A DNA stretch of 64,000 nucleotides from Nymphaea colorata (GCF_008831285.2 NC_045151.1:2969544-3033543), one strand, 5' to 3'. Positions 44,819-57,160 are shown, numbered from the stretch's first letter. The notes: generated by a model from the letters alone, not told the origin. Numbers and translations: made by a program.

Positions 44819-45050
44819 AACCGGTTCGTACCCATTGGGACCGGTTCGGACATGTTGGAACCGATTCAGGTCTTTTCTGGACCGATTCAGTTGGTTTTCA
44901 GACCGGTTCATCCAGTTCTGACCGATACAGGGCATTTTAAACCGGTTCATTCAGTTTTTGAACTGATTTTAGCCAATTTTGACCGGTTCAGTGGGTTTCA
45001 AATCGATACGGTCTATTTTTTGATCGGTTCGTCCAATTTTTAGACTAGTC
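44819..45050 (+). repeat. Eleven CCGGTTC-like motifs with a 20-21 bp period
   Basis: Variants of CCGGTTC/CCGATTC occur at 44821, 44841, 44861, 44882, 44903, 44922, 44942, 44962, 44983, 45003 and 45024. The spacing stays at 19-21 bp while the sequence between motifs diverges. The spacing is not a multiple of three, so a repeated protein is unlikely. Confidence 0.85.
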
Positions 45051-45894
45051 CAACCCTATTTAGCGCCATGTGGGTGTTTTGGTTGTGGTTGAAGAATGAT
45101 ACGGGCCATTTTAAGGCCAATTCAATGGTTCTTGACCCGCTTAAGCGCATTTTTTGGTACCGGGTTATAAATTTTGGACAATTTTGGACCCTTTTTATTG
45201 GATCATTTTGGTTTTGGAATCAATATAGGGCAAATTTGTATGTAAATTTTAATTCTTGTTTTGCATGTTATTAAAATTGTGTATGTGCTTTAGATGAATG
45301 TTTGGATTATGAATTTGATCTTTGGCCATGTCTGTTGTTTGAAATGAGTAAGTTTGTATTTTATGTCGCCAAAGTGACCTCTGTTGTACGAATTTGCTTG
45401 TTTTAAACATTAGATGATAGTATACTTGATCCATGCGGACAATGATCAGCCCAAAGGAGGATTGTTGTTTGGTCAGGTTTAAGTATACAAGGCAATGAAT
45501 ATGTGATAATTTTTCAGGTTTCCATGTGAATAGCGAGTCAATCCAAAGATAGGCTCGTTGTTTGACAGGGTTAATTATCTATATTCATTGTTGACCAAGA
45601 ATACCACTTGCAGTTAGTATTTCAATCCAAAGATTGGATATTAACGTTGCACCGGTACCTTGTGATGGGATTTAGGCCATTGTATTTAAATTCATTTATA
45701 TTTGTTATTTCATCTTTGTACATGTATTAATTGTGAGCATGATTTGGTTTGTTCTTTGTACAATGAGTTCTGCTTCCATGATATTTGTAAATTTGAGTAC
45801 TATTACTGAGATGAATTATTCGATTCTTATAAGTAAGAAAAGAAAGACTGTTATATAAGTTGCCGTTGACCAATCATCCGTTAAGAAACAGAAG

Positions 45895-48800
45895 AAGCAT
45901 AAGGAAGGCCTTTTAAGTTGCTTCTTTTGTAAGGGTAAAGGTCATATAAAGAAGGATTGTACTAAGTTTCACGCATCGCGTGAAAAGAATGATACACTTC
46001 TCACTTTGGTTTGTTCTGAGGTTAATTTAACTTCAGTACCCGGAAACACTTGGTGGGTAGATTCAAGTGCTACTACTCACATAAGTGTCTCTATGCAAGG
46101 CTGCCTAAATTGTCGAACGCCAAATGATGCTGAAAGATTCATCTATGTAGGTGATGGCAAGAAGGCAAAAGTTGAAGCCATAGCAGATTTTCGGTTATTG
46201 TTAAAGACTGGTTGTTATTTGAATTTGACAGAAACTTATGTGGTGCCATCTTTTAGACGGAATTTAGTTTCTATTTCCTCATTGGACAAATTTGGTTACT
46301 ATTGTTCATTTGGATGAAATAAATTCAAGTTGTTTCTTCACTCAAATTTGATTGCCACTGGTTCTTTATCTAGTAGCGATAACCTCTATTTGCTTGATAC
46401 AGTTGCTTCATATCATGAGACCTTGCATGTTACGTCCAGTGGTACTAAAGGACAATTAGCCAATGAGAATTCTGCTATGTTATGGCATAGACGCTTAGGA
46501 CATATCTCTGAAAAGAGAATAAAAAGGCTTATGTCAAATGGAATTCTTGGGTCACTTGATTTTGCAGACTTTAATGTTTGCATTGAATGTATAAAGGGAA
46601 AATGAATAAACATTAAGAAAACAGGTGCAAGTAGAGCTTCAGACGACTTAGAACTGATTCATGCGGATGTTTGTGGTCCATTCCCTACGGCTTGTTGGAA
46701 TGGACAACAATATTTTATCACGTTCATAGACGATTATTCTCGTTATGGCTACCTGTATTTGATTCATGAGAAGTCTCAATCCTTAGACGTTTTCAAGTCA
46801 TTTAAAGCCGAAGTTGAGAATCAATTAGGCAAAATGATTAAAGCCGTTAAATCTGACCGTGGTGGTGAATACTATGGTAGATTTGATGGATCAGGTGAAC
46901 AACATCCAGGGCCTTTCGCTAAGTACCTAGAGGAATGCGGTATAGTCCCTCAATACACCATGCCGGGTTCTCCCAGAATGAATGGTGTAGCTGAGAGACG
47001 AAACAGGACTCTTATAGATATGGTAAGGAGTATGATTAATCATTCTACCTTACCAGAGTCCCTCTGGGGAGAGACATTAAAGACTGCAACTTATATTCTA
47101 AATAGAGTGCCATCAAAAGCAGTACCGAAAACCCCATATGAATTGTGGACAGGCAAAACGCCTAGTATGAGACATTTTCATATTTGGAGATGTCCAGCTG
47201 AAGCAAGGTCATATAGGCCAAGCGAAAGAAAACTAGACTCTAAGACGGTTAGCTGTTACTTTGTTGGGTATTCTGAAAGGTCAAGTGGTTATAAGTTTTA
47301 TAATCCATCCAGTAAGTCTTTCTTTGAAACGGGAAATGCCCATTTCTTTGAGGATATTGAGTTTGAGGGAGGTGATCAGGTTAGAAACATTGCCTTTGAA
47401 GAGGGACCTGAGTCCACTCATACAGGTGTTGTAAGCAATAGTTAGGTATTCATTCCTGCAATTGTTTCATCAACATATTCAGAAGAAGACAATGATGTCG
47501 ATCTCCCTACTGAAAAACAACCTCAAGAAAATCAAGTAGAAGTGCCATTGAGGAGATCCATTAGAGAGAGGAGAAATACAATTTCAAATGATTTTGCCTA
47601 TCTCTAAGAACATGATGTTGATATGGGCTTAATGGAAGATGATCCTATTAACTTCCAGCAAGCAATAAAGATTTCTAAATCTCATAAGTAGATAGATGCC
47701 ATGAGTGAGGAAATAAAGTCCATGATGGACAATGACGTATGGGATGTTGCTCTCTTGCCTGAATGTGTGAAACTCATTAGTTGTAAATGGATATTTAAAA
47801 CCAAGAGGGATTCATTAGGAAACATCGAAAGGTATAAGGCACGTCTTGTTGCAAAGGGCTTTACTCAAAAGGAAGGCATTGATTATACAGAGACTTTCTT
47901 TCTAGTTTCGTCGAAAGACTCTTTCAGGACCATAATGGCACTTGTGGCTCATTTTGACTTAGAGCTGCATCAGATGGATGTTAAGACAGCGTTTCTAAAT
48001 GGAGACATTGATGAAATGATATATATGGTGCAACCAGAAAACTTTGCTTCAGGAAATGCAAAGAAAATGGTTTCCAAACTTAAGAAATTCATTTATGGGC
48101 TAAAGCAAGCTTCCCGTCAATGGTATTACAAATTTCATCAAGCTATAGTTTCATTTGGCTTTGAGACCAATATGGTTGATGAATGTGTACCATAAGTTTA
48201 GTAGGGGTAAATTTATTTTTCTGGTTTTATATGTCGATGATATATTGCTGGCAAGTAATGATGTGGACACATTACATGAAACTAAGAAATTTTTGTCATC
48301 AAAGTTTGACACGAAAGATCTTGGTTGTGCATTTTTTGTATTAGGAATCCAAATATTTCGAGATCGTTCTCGGGGTATTCTTGGATTATCACAAAAGACC
48401 TACATTGATAAGGTGCTTCAGCGATATGGCATGAAGGATTGTAAACCAGGAGATACTCCAGTTGCTAAAGGAGACAAGTTTAGTATCAAACAGTGCCATA
48501 AAAGTAAAATCGAATCTAAGGAAATGGAAAGGATTCCTTATTTGTCTGTTGTGGGAAGCCTTATGTATGTTCAGGTTTGTACTCGTTTGGATATTGCATT
48601 TATCATTGGAATGTTAGGCAGATACTTAAGTGATCATGGTATGGATCATTGGGAAGCAGCCAAAAGGGTATTGAGGTACTTACAAAGAACAAAAGGTTTT
48701 ATGCTCACATACAGGAAGTCAGACCAGTGGGAGATCATTGGGTATTCAGATTCTGACTTTGCTGGGTGCCAAGATAATGGCATTCAATCAGGTTTTGTGA

Positions 48801-49104
48801 TTGCAGAATTTTGTCACGAGGCTGCGCATTATGTATGGTATAAAAAGACCACTAAGGTTGTTGTGTGATAATAATTCAGCAGTCATGTACTCTTATAACA
48901 GCCACAGTTTGTCAAAGTCGAAGCACATCGACATTAAGTTTTTGGGCTGTTAAAGAGGGGATACAGAATGGTCAAGTGTCTTTAGAGCATATTGGGACAA
49001 ACTCTATGATTGCGGATCCGCTTACCAAGGGTTTAATACATAAGGTCTTTCACGAACATGTTGCTCATATGGGGGTGTTATCCTTGGATGATGTGCTGGT
49101 TTAG
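45895..49104 (+). pseudogene. Copia-2 gag end and pol, broken
   Basis: Only the gag zinc knuckle remains (CFFCKGKGHIKKDC, near 45920); the N-terminal gag is missing. In the same frame follow a protease with VDSSATTHIS (the Gly of the catalytic DSG is Ser, 46066-46068), a pre-integrase WHRRLGH, and an integrase with [16 protein letters not shown] and [11 protein letters not shown] has HQMDVKTAFLNG and, after a frameshift near 48190, LVLYVDDILL. RNase H keeps GYSDSDFAGC but its middle is deleted; scraps CDNNSAVMYS, KSKHIDIKFL and EHIGTNSMIADPLTKGL appear in changing frames. In-frame stops: TGA near 46315, TGA 46603-46605, TAG 47443-47445, TAA near 47605 and TAG near 47690. Confidence 0.88.
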
Positions 49105-49487
49105 TGAGAATTTGTATTTTGTTTGCTCTAATGTATGAACACGTATTCAGTTTTATGCAGAATAAAGTTTAAAGTTTTTTTGTTCCATTTTGTGTTTAGG
49201 TTTTGATCTCCATAAGATTTTAAAGTTGGACCAGTTGAGAATAGACATGTTGTAATCACATGGCATGTAATTCTCATGCTATACATCCATATCAGATCTA
49301 TGTCATTGGTTATGTTAACATTTGTGATCATTGAAGGTTTAACTAATTTTGATATAGCGAAAGCCACTTTGGTTCTGTGTTGATATGATCATGGACGAGA
49401 TTGGTGAAATGACGTTTAATAAGATAGCAATTATGAGCTCCTAAGGTTTTGTGTAATGTCTGAATATATAAAGACATATATGGCCCA

Positions 49488-49497
49488 AGTGGGAGAT
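49488..49497 (+). other. Copia-2 polypurine tract
   Basis: AAGTGGGAGA immediately before the 3' LTR, as usual for priming plus-strand DNA. Confidence 0.8.
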
Positions 49498-49972
49498 TGT
49501 AAGATCATTTGGTGGGCCGGCATATGTTTATGAGGAATTTCAGACATTATGGCTGTCTTAACGTGAATATCCGCTTAAGTGATTGCATTTTGGGATATTA
49601 CGTCATTTTAGATGGTATGGGGTAATTTTGAAATGTATAGATACCGGTATGGAATTACGGACTCTTTGATGGGTGGAATTCGTAATTGTCCTCATTATAA
49701 AATGGTAGTGGTCCCTGGGGTCGTGCAATGGCTGCCTGAAACATTGGTTTCTAGGGTTTTCCTCTTTCCCATCTGAAAGAGACCTCAAGCGCGCCGCACG
49801 TACCCTGGAAGACCCTGCTGCGATCTTTCCGTGCACCAGATCAGATGGATTCAGGTACGCTTCTGCTTCAGTTTAAGGTTTCGTTTATTTCAATGATTTA
49901 GCATGAGCATGATCCTGTTTTAGGGTATATACGTTTGGTTTTGTATATGCATTATGGGGAGAAATCCCAACA
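49498..49972 (+). repeat. Copia-2 3' LTR (475 bp)
   Basis: Starts TGTAAG, ends CCCAACA, then the AATCC duplication. Confidence 0.95.
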
Positions 49973-49977
49973 AATCC

Positions 49978-50597
49978 ATGATGAAGAAACTTAAAACGCT
50001 TCTTCTGTAAACCTCCAATTTCAGTTGAGAACAAACGACCATGAACTTTTCACCACCATCAGCACCAATCTGATGCCGCCGTTACTTTTCTTACCCCTAT
50101 TATCAGGCAATGCCAATATCCCTCTTCCACAGTAGTCCTGGCACGACCACCAAGAGACCGACCATGCTTTTGGGAATGTGACAAACATACCAACATCATT
50201 TTATATCAAAAACAAATGAGAAACAATGGCACATTCACCTTCAACCTTGCAAAACCTACCAACGACATCATTCCCTAAGCCAGCAACCTTTGTTTCAACA
50301 TCTACAACTTGATGCACCCACTAAAGCACAAACTTCTTGCAGTTTCAACATTAAAACGTTGATTGCCCTCGTTACCTCAAACATTCGGTTGAATGTCTGT
50401 GTCACTTGCGGGCATGGTAGTAAGAAATAACGGAATGAGTAGGAGATAACGATAGAAATGAGATAAAAATACGAAGATGTTTTTTTTGTTTAAAGGATAT
50501 ATTAGTCACACATGACATGCATATACAACCCGATCTGTGCTTTATGGAATCCTGAAACTTTTAGTAGTATCATAGGCCTTTCATGCACCATGGGGCA
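49978..50597. other. Unrecognised interval right of Copia-2
   Basis: On the minus strand around 50200-50330 a short coding-like stretch (ETKVAGLGNDVVGRFCKVEG) can be read but has no family assignment. It might be part of a gene interrupted by Copia-2. Weak. Confidence 0.3.
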
Positions 50598-50667
50598 TAT
50601 TTAATACCATGAATTCAAACCTTACCTAGCCTCTTTAAGGTAAGGTTTGAATTCATGGTATTAAATA
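50598..50667. repeat. Perfect 29-bp inverted repeat with 12-bp loop (fold-back)
   Basis: Arms 50598-50626 and 50639-50667 are exact complements (core taccatgaattcaaacctta) around the loop tagcctctttaa. Weaker complementarity continues outward on both sides. This fits the centre of a fold-back transposable element; it could also be a small-RNA source if transcribed. Confidence 0.9.
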
Positions 50668-52651
50668 CTTGGCACCAAAATGATAGGTCTTTAGTGCCGA
50701 GCATTTTTATGTGGAACAAAAGTTCCACCTTATTTATACCCTATGCTGTTTGAATGTTTGAATATTTAGAACTTTTGTTTCAGGTCTTTTATTTCTATTT
50801 GTGAAGTGAACTACAATTCAGCATATTTGAAGGCAACCGTTAAAGACTAACCGTTTATAATGTCGGAGGTAGGAAAAATGGTAGGTCATAATATTTCCGT
50901 AAGGTGCTAAACAATATGTGGTACCATTAACATGTCAAACAAACTAAACTGTCGAGATTCTAGTTCCATGTTTGATTGGTGGTGGAACTTTTTTGAAAAT
51001 TTGAACTAAAGTTCGTAGTGGAGTGCCATGTATTCAAATATGCTCTGCGTTTTCATAACTGCAAGGGGCATAGCATAGTTAGTTGAACAAACGGTCGTAT
51101 AAGAAGCATGTCATCGATTCAATTCCAATGGGTGGACTCCCTTAACTTATAAATGGTGTGATCACCATACTTTAGTTGATCGGTGTACCGTATCTCACCA
51201 AGGTCTGATGCAACTCAAAACTTAAGACAAAGGGAACGGTGTCCTTGGGCCTCTTTTCTAAGCAATAGGTTATTAACCACCTCTTCACTCAAAAACACAA
51301 CTGGCTTTTTCTAAACCCTTGGTTGGATGAACTTCATGTATAATCCCTTTTTACAACACAAATATAGGAATGAACACTTGAATGCTGACAGCCACTGCCC
51401 CTTGATTGACGCACTCAGCGTTGCTCTCCTGGCCTCACCTGTGGGTCCTCCTGCAAGAAGAAGTGCATGGACGACCCAGTGGTGCCGATCTAGTGACGGG
51501 AATCCGCAGGCAGCTATTGAGGCTATTAGCCTCAGTTAAAACCGTGGCAAATTACAGGAAATAAAGTCCTACCCGTTCTGGCTTTAGGACATGGCCCATG
51601 TCGCCACGGCTATGCTTTGTAATTAGGCTTTTCTTTTCTTTTACTCCATATTGATCAAGGTCTTTCATTGATTATTATTATTTTTTTTTTAGATGAAAAT
51701 GGTAGGGACATGATACCGTTGGATCAATATTGTTGTTTATGGGCGTTTATTTAGGGTTGCATTAGGCAAGGAGGCCGCAGCCCGGTCCTACCCAACTTGA
51801 ATTTAATAAGAAATAAATAAGTAAATAATTTATAAAAAAACATATAAAAGATACAAGTAATTATATATTACATTACATGTATTATTGGTCCGGTGTAACC
51901 CGGCTTGAAATCTGGCCGGGCGAAAGGCCTCAACCGAGGGTCGGGCTAGGTATGGGATATTCCAATTGATGTTCCAATTGATGTCCACTTCTCTAGCCTA
52001 TACCCATCATTTAGTGGCTTGAAATATCACTGATGCAGCTTTCTCTCTCTCAATTGATTTGATACGTAAAATTTTATTTTTAAATTTTTTAATATATAAA
52101 TAATAAAAAGCATTATGGTGTATGGAAAAATAAAATTACCAAAATGTCCATTTATTTTTCAGAAATAACCTAAATACCTTTGGTGCATAACCAGGGTGGT
52201 GCACCCAACTCCTTGTAGAAAAGCATGGGCACGATAGAATATTTAAATGATACTTTCAACATTGGCTTCCTTTTTTTTTCCTTTTTTTTTGTCTTCCCTT
52301 TTGAATTCGCAGCCAAGCTTGACCCTTAGACTTCTTTGTGGCCACAAAGAGGCGATTCTTCAAAGTCAAGAAAGTCGTGGCACCAGCGAGAGAGGCACTA
52401 GCGGCCCACCACACATGAATTGCTAAATAAATTTCATACTGCTACCTCTAAATTAATATACTAACTCTGCCAACAGTATATTAATAAACCAATTGTTGGA
52501 GACCGTCAATATGAAAATAAATAAAATTTGTTGTGAGACTGTATGGGCAACTGCCCATACATGCTACGGGTGTCTCGGCCCTTGGAGCAAGATCAATGTT
52601 TCAAATTTTGATGATAAAGGATAGGGGAGGAAGGGACGTCAAATCATGTGA
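50668..52651. other. Non-coding interval
   Basis: Contains a small palindrome (tggaacaaaagttcca near 50712), a CCGG-rich patch at 51770-51950 reminiscent of hAT subterminal sequence but without clear ends, and no recognised gene. Confidence 0.4.
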
Positions 52652-52824
52652 TTAGGCAGAGTCAAGGGGGTTAGTAGTTTCACTTGATTTTTTGATTTTT
52701 TTATTTACATGTAAATTTAGAAAATTTTATTTATTTTATATAAAAATTCTGAACAATGATAGTTCGACAGTGTTAAAATTTAAAAACTTTAATTCGATTA
52801 TGAAATTTTTTTGGCTCACCTCTA
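52652..52824. mobile_element. Probable Tip100-like MITE
   Basis: The left end taggcagagtcaaggggg and the right end ttttggctcacctcta fit decayed family ends; the interior aatttagaaaattttat and aatttaaaaactttaattcg match the family. Confidence 0.5.
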
Positions 52825-53131
52825 CATATAATCATATTGCAAATAAATCCAAATGTAAGTTGCTTTGCTTCTTATCTTTAATTAGATAATCGATCGACCA
52901 ATAACAAGAACCAGTCCTGAAAAGCAGCATATGGGATCCGGAGCCACTGATGTCAGTCTAGAAGAAAAAAAAAAACTCTCAATCGCAAGAAGGCTCACAT
53001 AAAGATGATTATTTTGTGATGTGATTTACAGGTAACTAAACAAAGCCTCTACCCAAAGTGTTATATATATGTTCTATGAAATATTCATAAGATATCCAAA
53101 GCACTGGTATACTTAATACTGGTCCTCTCCT

Positions 53132-56100
53132 CTACATGCACGAGTACTTGCAGACGTTCGAAACCCATGCAGGGTCCGATAGATCAAGGATCGGCCTGAT
53201 ATCATCCCACGTTAAATCTCTCATGGATTCTGCCGATGCCATCCCTTGGTGATCGCTTCTGTTCAACGCTGTTAGTGAAACTGCTTGGCCTGAAAGGTAC
53301 TGCCTTCTCCCAGCTTCGATTTGGTTACAAGTCAGTGCAGGCTTCTTTTCAACATTATCTACAGTGTCGCTTAGTCCATGGCCGCTAGAATGATCAGTGG
53401 TATCTGTTTGATCGGCAATGGAGCTGCTGTCTGTGTGGGGGCTGCCCGCGAAGGAGGACCGCCTCGCTTCTTCGCCATACCTCTTGTAAGTCACTGTCCT
53501 CTTGAATATTCTGCAAATGGTCCAAGTTTCCTGATGCAAAAAAAAAAACAATCGAGTAGAAATATTAGAACTCTATTAAAATGGATTTACTATTCATTTT
53601 TCCATCATAATGATATTATGACATGTATATCGCCAATATAATTTGAACAATATGTCTCTAAGATCGATTGATGGAATATCTCGACGCACCATCAATTTGA
53701 CCGGGTAGAAGTCCCTATATTTTTGTTCATTTCCCAATTCATCATTTTCAGTTTAAGTTTCATATCATTTCCCTGCACGTTCACTCATTAAACTTAACTA
53801 CATCAAAACACACTTTCCAGATATAGAAAGCCCATGTTTCTTGTCAATTAGGGTGTGTTTGATTGCTCATGATATAAAATCTTCAGGATTTAAGCACTGT
53901 AGATTTAATATCTCATCCTCTGCTCTTCTTTCTTAAATCCAACCTTTTTTCAATGCAAAGAAGTAAAACACGGATTTTAAGCATCGATAGATTTCATGTC
54001 CGACCTAAGATCCTTAGTTTGGTGAACCATGGATTTTGCCATGAATCCATTATCACATCAGCAAAAGCATGCCGTGCATGTCCGATTCACATCGGATTCA
54101 TGGATTTCAAATCTGAAGTAATCAAATGCTCTTTTAAGATGTTGTTAATATTAAATTTGAGCTTTTTATTAGCTAAACTAATAATCTTTAACATTGAGTC
54201 ATCTGAATTTAAGTTGACAGAAGGATGAATGCATCCCGAGCTTAAAAAGGAACACATGGATTATAAAAATTAAAATGTTGTTAATGGCCATTGTAATATC
54301 AGAAAAAGAGAGAGAGATAGAGAGAGACTGCCTAGCTGTATACATAAGCATGCCACGCAGGCATCCATTAAATAAATTAAAATTTTGAAATTTAATATTC
54401 AAGACAGTTTTTGGATGTATAAATAATCAAAAATTTTAGAATGATATTGGACACTAAGATGAACTGTTTTAAGAACAATATCTGATTTTGAATTCAAACA
54501 ACAGCCTGAGACATTACTGTCAACAACCAAGCTGCCGAATACGTGGATCGGTTACATTTAAGAAAAAATAACGAAAATAATTAAAAATAAGGAATGCTTT
54601 AAATTTTATTTTAAAACAAGAGAAATGAAAGTTTTATGACATTTGACACCCTTGCCTCTGTTAGTAAATTGAATTGATCAGTCAGTTGATTCGTTTCTTA
54701 CGTATATATACAAGTTGTGGTAAAAACAAGACGCTTAGGTCTAGAATAAAAACCAGACCAAATGATTTTTTTGTTAAAAAACTATTTTAAATACAACATA
54801 AACATCTTAATATATTTATAAAGACTATTTTGATATAAAACATGATTTGATTCAAGTTGTTTTAATGAAAAACGTTGATTTTTTTTTATTATCATGTCGT
54901 TGGGACCGTTCAAATTTTTTTATTCTAATTTAACAAAGGGTCAACTTAGTATAAGTTTTGCATCAACTCAATCGTAAAATCATATCAATAAAACACTTTT
55001 AAAAAACCAAACCATAGCTTTTATCCCGTGTGTGAGAAAGATCATACAAAAATCTATAAAATTAATGTAAAATAAGTTATAAAAAATATAAGACAGGTAA
55101 AAAGTACGTTTTATATGCAAAAATACTATTTAAATTTTTAAAATGAAAAATACAAAAAATAATATATATATTTGTTAAAAACATGTCGCTGTGTCAGAAT
55201 AACGTCTTTGACGAAGCGTCGACATGAATACGACAGCCATTTTGCGGTATCGGTGTCAGTTAGTTAGAAAAAGAGAAGCGCAATCATGAAAGCAGAGAAA
55301 AGTTTTTTGTTTTTTGGGCACAAAAATTTTGTGAGCCGTCAAACATGCGGGCGGCGACTTCCTCGACAAAACACACTGTCGCGACACCAAAATGTGAAAG
55401 GAACATGCAAATGGAACATGACAAAATTAATAGAAATAAAAAACGAAGACTTTATTTAGAAGTCTACAGAAATTGGACGTGGTTGTTGTTGTTAAGCACT
55501 GGTCTAAAATCGCGCAAATTTTCAACATAAAAATTTTTGTTGTATTTCGTAAAATTCTTCAAAAGCTCCACGAAATTTTAATGAAACGAAAATGGTGGCT
55601 TTTACTCTCGATACAATTAACAATTTCGGGAAGGAGATTATCATGTTATCGCTGTGAAATAGCAGAGGCAGAGGGGGAGAGAGAGTGTGTGTTACCGCTT
55701 CTTGCAAGCTCTTGTCCGTATTATTAATGGAGCGAGGGGTGGTGGCGGACTGCCCAGCGCCGGTGGGGAGGCGGAATTCGTGCATCATCCAGTCGGTCTT
55801 GGTGCCTTTTCCGGCGCTGCCAACGTAGTAGACGAGGGATTTCTTGAGGCCGAGGCACTCGTGGTTGGCTCCTCCCGTCGCCGCCGCGGCGGAATAAATG
55901 GGCCTGTCTATCCCCGTGGCCTTCCAGAAACCGGAGCCCGTCACTCTGTTCGGCCTGATGCTGTTCCTGTACTTCCTTCCCCTCATGCAGAAGAAGTACC
56001 ATTCTTTCTCCCCCACTGTGCTTATCTCTTCTCATCATGCATGAAGAGTAAGAAAACATGAGATGATAGTCTAATACTTTTCCTAATCATATAATCATAT

Positions 56101-56918
56101 TATTCTGTAGTTTGAAAGAAAATCAAGCTTATATGAGCACCAACATATCTCCTATAGAAGAGGTTAAGCTTTTTTTAAAAAAAAAATAGTACATTTTTTA
56201 ACATTGAAAAAAAAAAGTTTTAGACAAATATATTTCAACCCCTATAGAAAGGAAAATTTTTTGGTACCACCTCTGGTTGGTGGACATGTGGAGCGCATGT
56301 TGTACTCTCATGAGTACTATTCAACTAATCTTATAAGATATCGCTTATCATGAATTGAAAATGGACTCACATTGTAACACAGCCGTAGACCCTGAAGAAA
56401 ATTACTGAGGCAATTCTAACACTGCCCTAGCTACATCACTAATAATGTCAAACTCTTACGTTTGGCGTGAGTATTTTTTTTTAAAGATCGAAACATATTC
56501 GTGAAACACTAGAACTACTAATCCATGAATGTGCCCTTATCTTTCGGAGCACATTCGCGTACATTCATAGGTGTTCCATTTACGGAATGACCTTTTAACA
56601 ACTTGAAAGTAGGGTTTCCTCGATTTTTTTTTTCAGGAAAAAGTTAAATAAATCATGTCACTGTTTATTGCTGTTCAAGGTTTCAACAGAACAGAATAGC
56701 AACACTAGAAAGCTTGGCAGACACTTACTGGGAAGATCCCACGGATCATACTTATAGATGTCGATTTGTTTGATGAGCTCAATCGAGGTCGGTTTCTTCT
56801 CGACCTTCCGGCGAAGATAGAAGCCGACCAGCTCTTCGTCGGTCGGGTGGAACCGGAATCCGGGAAGGGGGAAGTCGTCCTCTGTAGTATCCCCGGTGTT
56901 GAGCTTCTGTAAATCCAT
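53132..56918 (-). CDS. NAC transcription factor, JUB1/ANAC042 type, 3 exons, 302 aa
   Basis: Exons are 56729-56918, 55696-56015 and 53132-53530, with GT-AG introns of 713 and 2165 bp; joined they give 302 codons plus TAG. The NAC domain spans about residues 14-178: subdomain [51 protein letters not shown] and [26 protein letters not shown] and [24 protein letters not shown]. The exon 2 to 3 join restores subdomain E, and the phase-1 join of exons 1 and 2 makes the LP-M-GEKEW link, so the model is internally checked. The C-terminal about 125 residues are Ser/Asp-rich with an acidic [12 protein letters not shown] segment, a likely activation region. The start is the first ATG in frame; the frame is open 31 codons upstream without an ATG. 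NAC proteins bind CACG-type promoter sites in the nucleus; this subgroup is tied to stress and ageing. No lesion seen. Confidence 0.92.
53857..54128. mobile_element. Possible MITE in NAC intron 2
   Basis: The ends gtttgattgctcatgat and, as complement, gcatttgattacttcag are imperfect inverted repeats similar in style to the 21959-22176 element. It is part of the reason the intron is long. The ends are approximate. Confidence 0.42.
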
Positions 56919-57160
56919 TAGTTTGATCCTTCTGCGCTTGTTCTCCTCCGACCAGACATACTGAATCTGCTCTGGTCGTGAGGCGTCCTTATTTATTTCT
57001 GGGAGTTCCAATTGGAGAGGTCGACGGGGCTTCCTTCAAAGTCTTTGTGGTCAGATCACAAGGGTTGATTTTTCCTGCCTATATGGACTGAATCATCCCC
57101 TCCAGACGTCAGTCCTCCTTTGTTTCTATAAAAAAAATATATATATATATTATAGTTTTA
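56919..57160 (-). promoter_or_regulatory. Putative NAC 5' leader and proximal promoter
   Basis: On the gene strand a TATA-rich stretch lies at about 57128-57155 and a TGACGTC core (57105-57111), a typical bZIP-binding word, about 190 bp before the ATG. Both are sequence matches only; no transcription start can be seen. Confidence 0.3.

Larger units (their letters stand above)
43461..49972 (+). mobile_element. Ty1/copia LTR retrotransposon Copia-2 (6512 bp)
   Basis: Two 475-bp LTRs with about 14 substitutions and no length change by eye, flanked by AATCC on both sides (43456-43460 and 49973-49977). The 5' LTR starts AGTAAG where the 3' LTR has TGTAAG, so the terminal T has mutated. The primer site follows the 5' LTR; a long unusual leader fills 43.95-45.9 kb. 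The polyprotein is of the TNT1-94-like type and is heavily broken. It is not able to transpose by itself. Confidence 0.95.

Noticed and set aside
51327-51539. 70-codon plus frame in a moderately GC-rich patch
   Set aside because: No family recognised and no supporting splice sites.
56919-57011. Upstream extension of NAC exon 1
   Set aside because: The frame is open for 31 more codons but contains no ATG; the first ATG at 56918 gives a normal NAC N-terminus.
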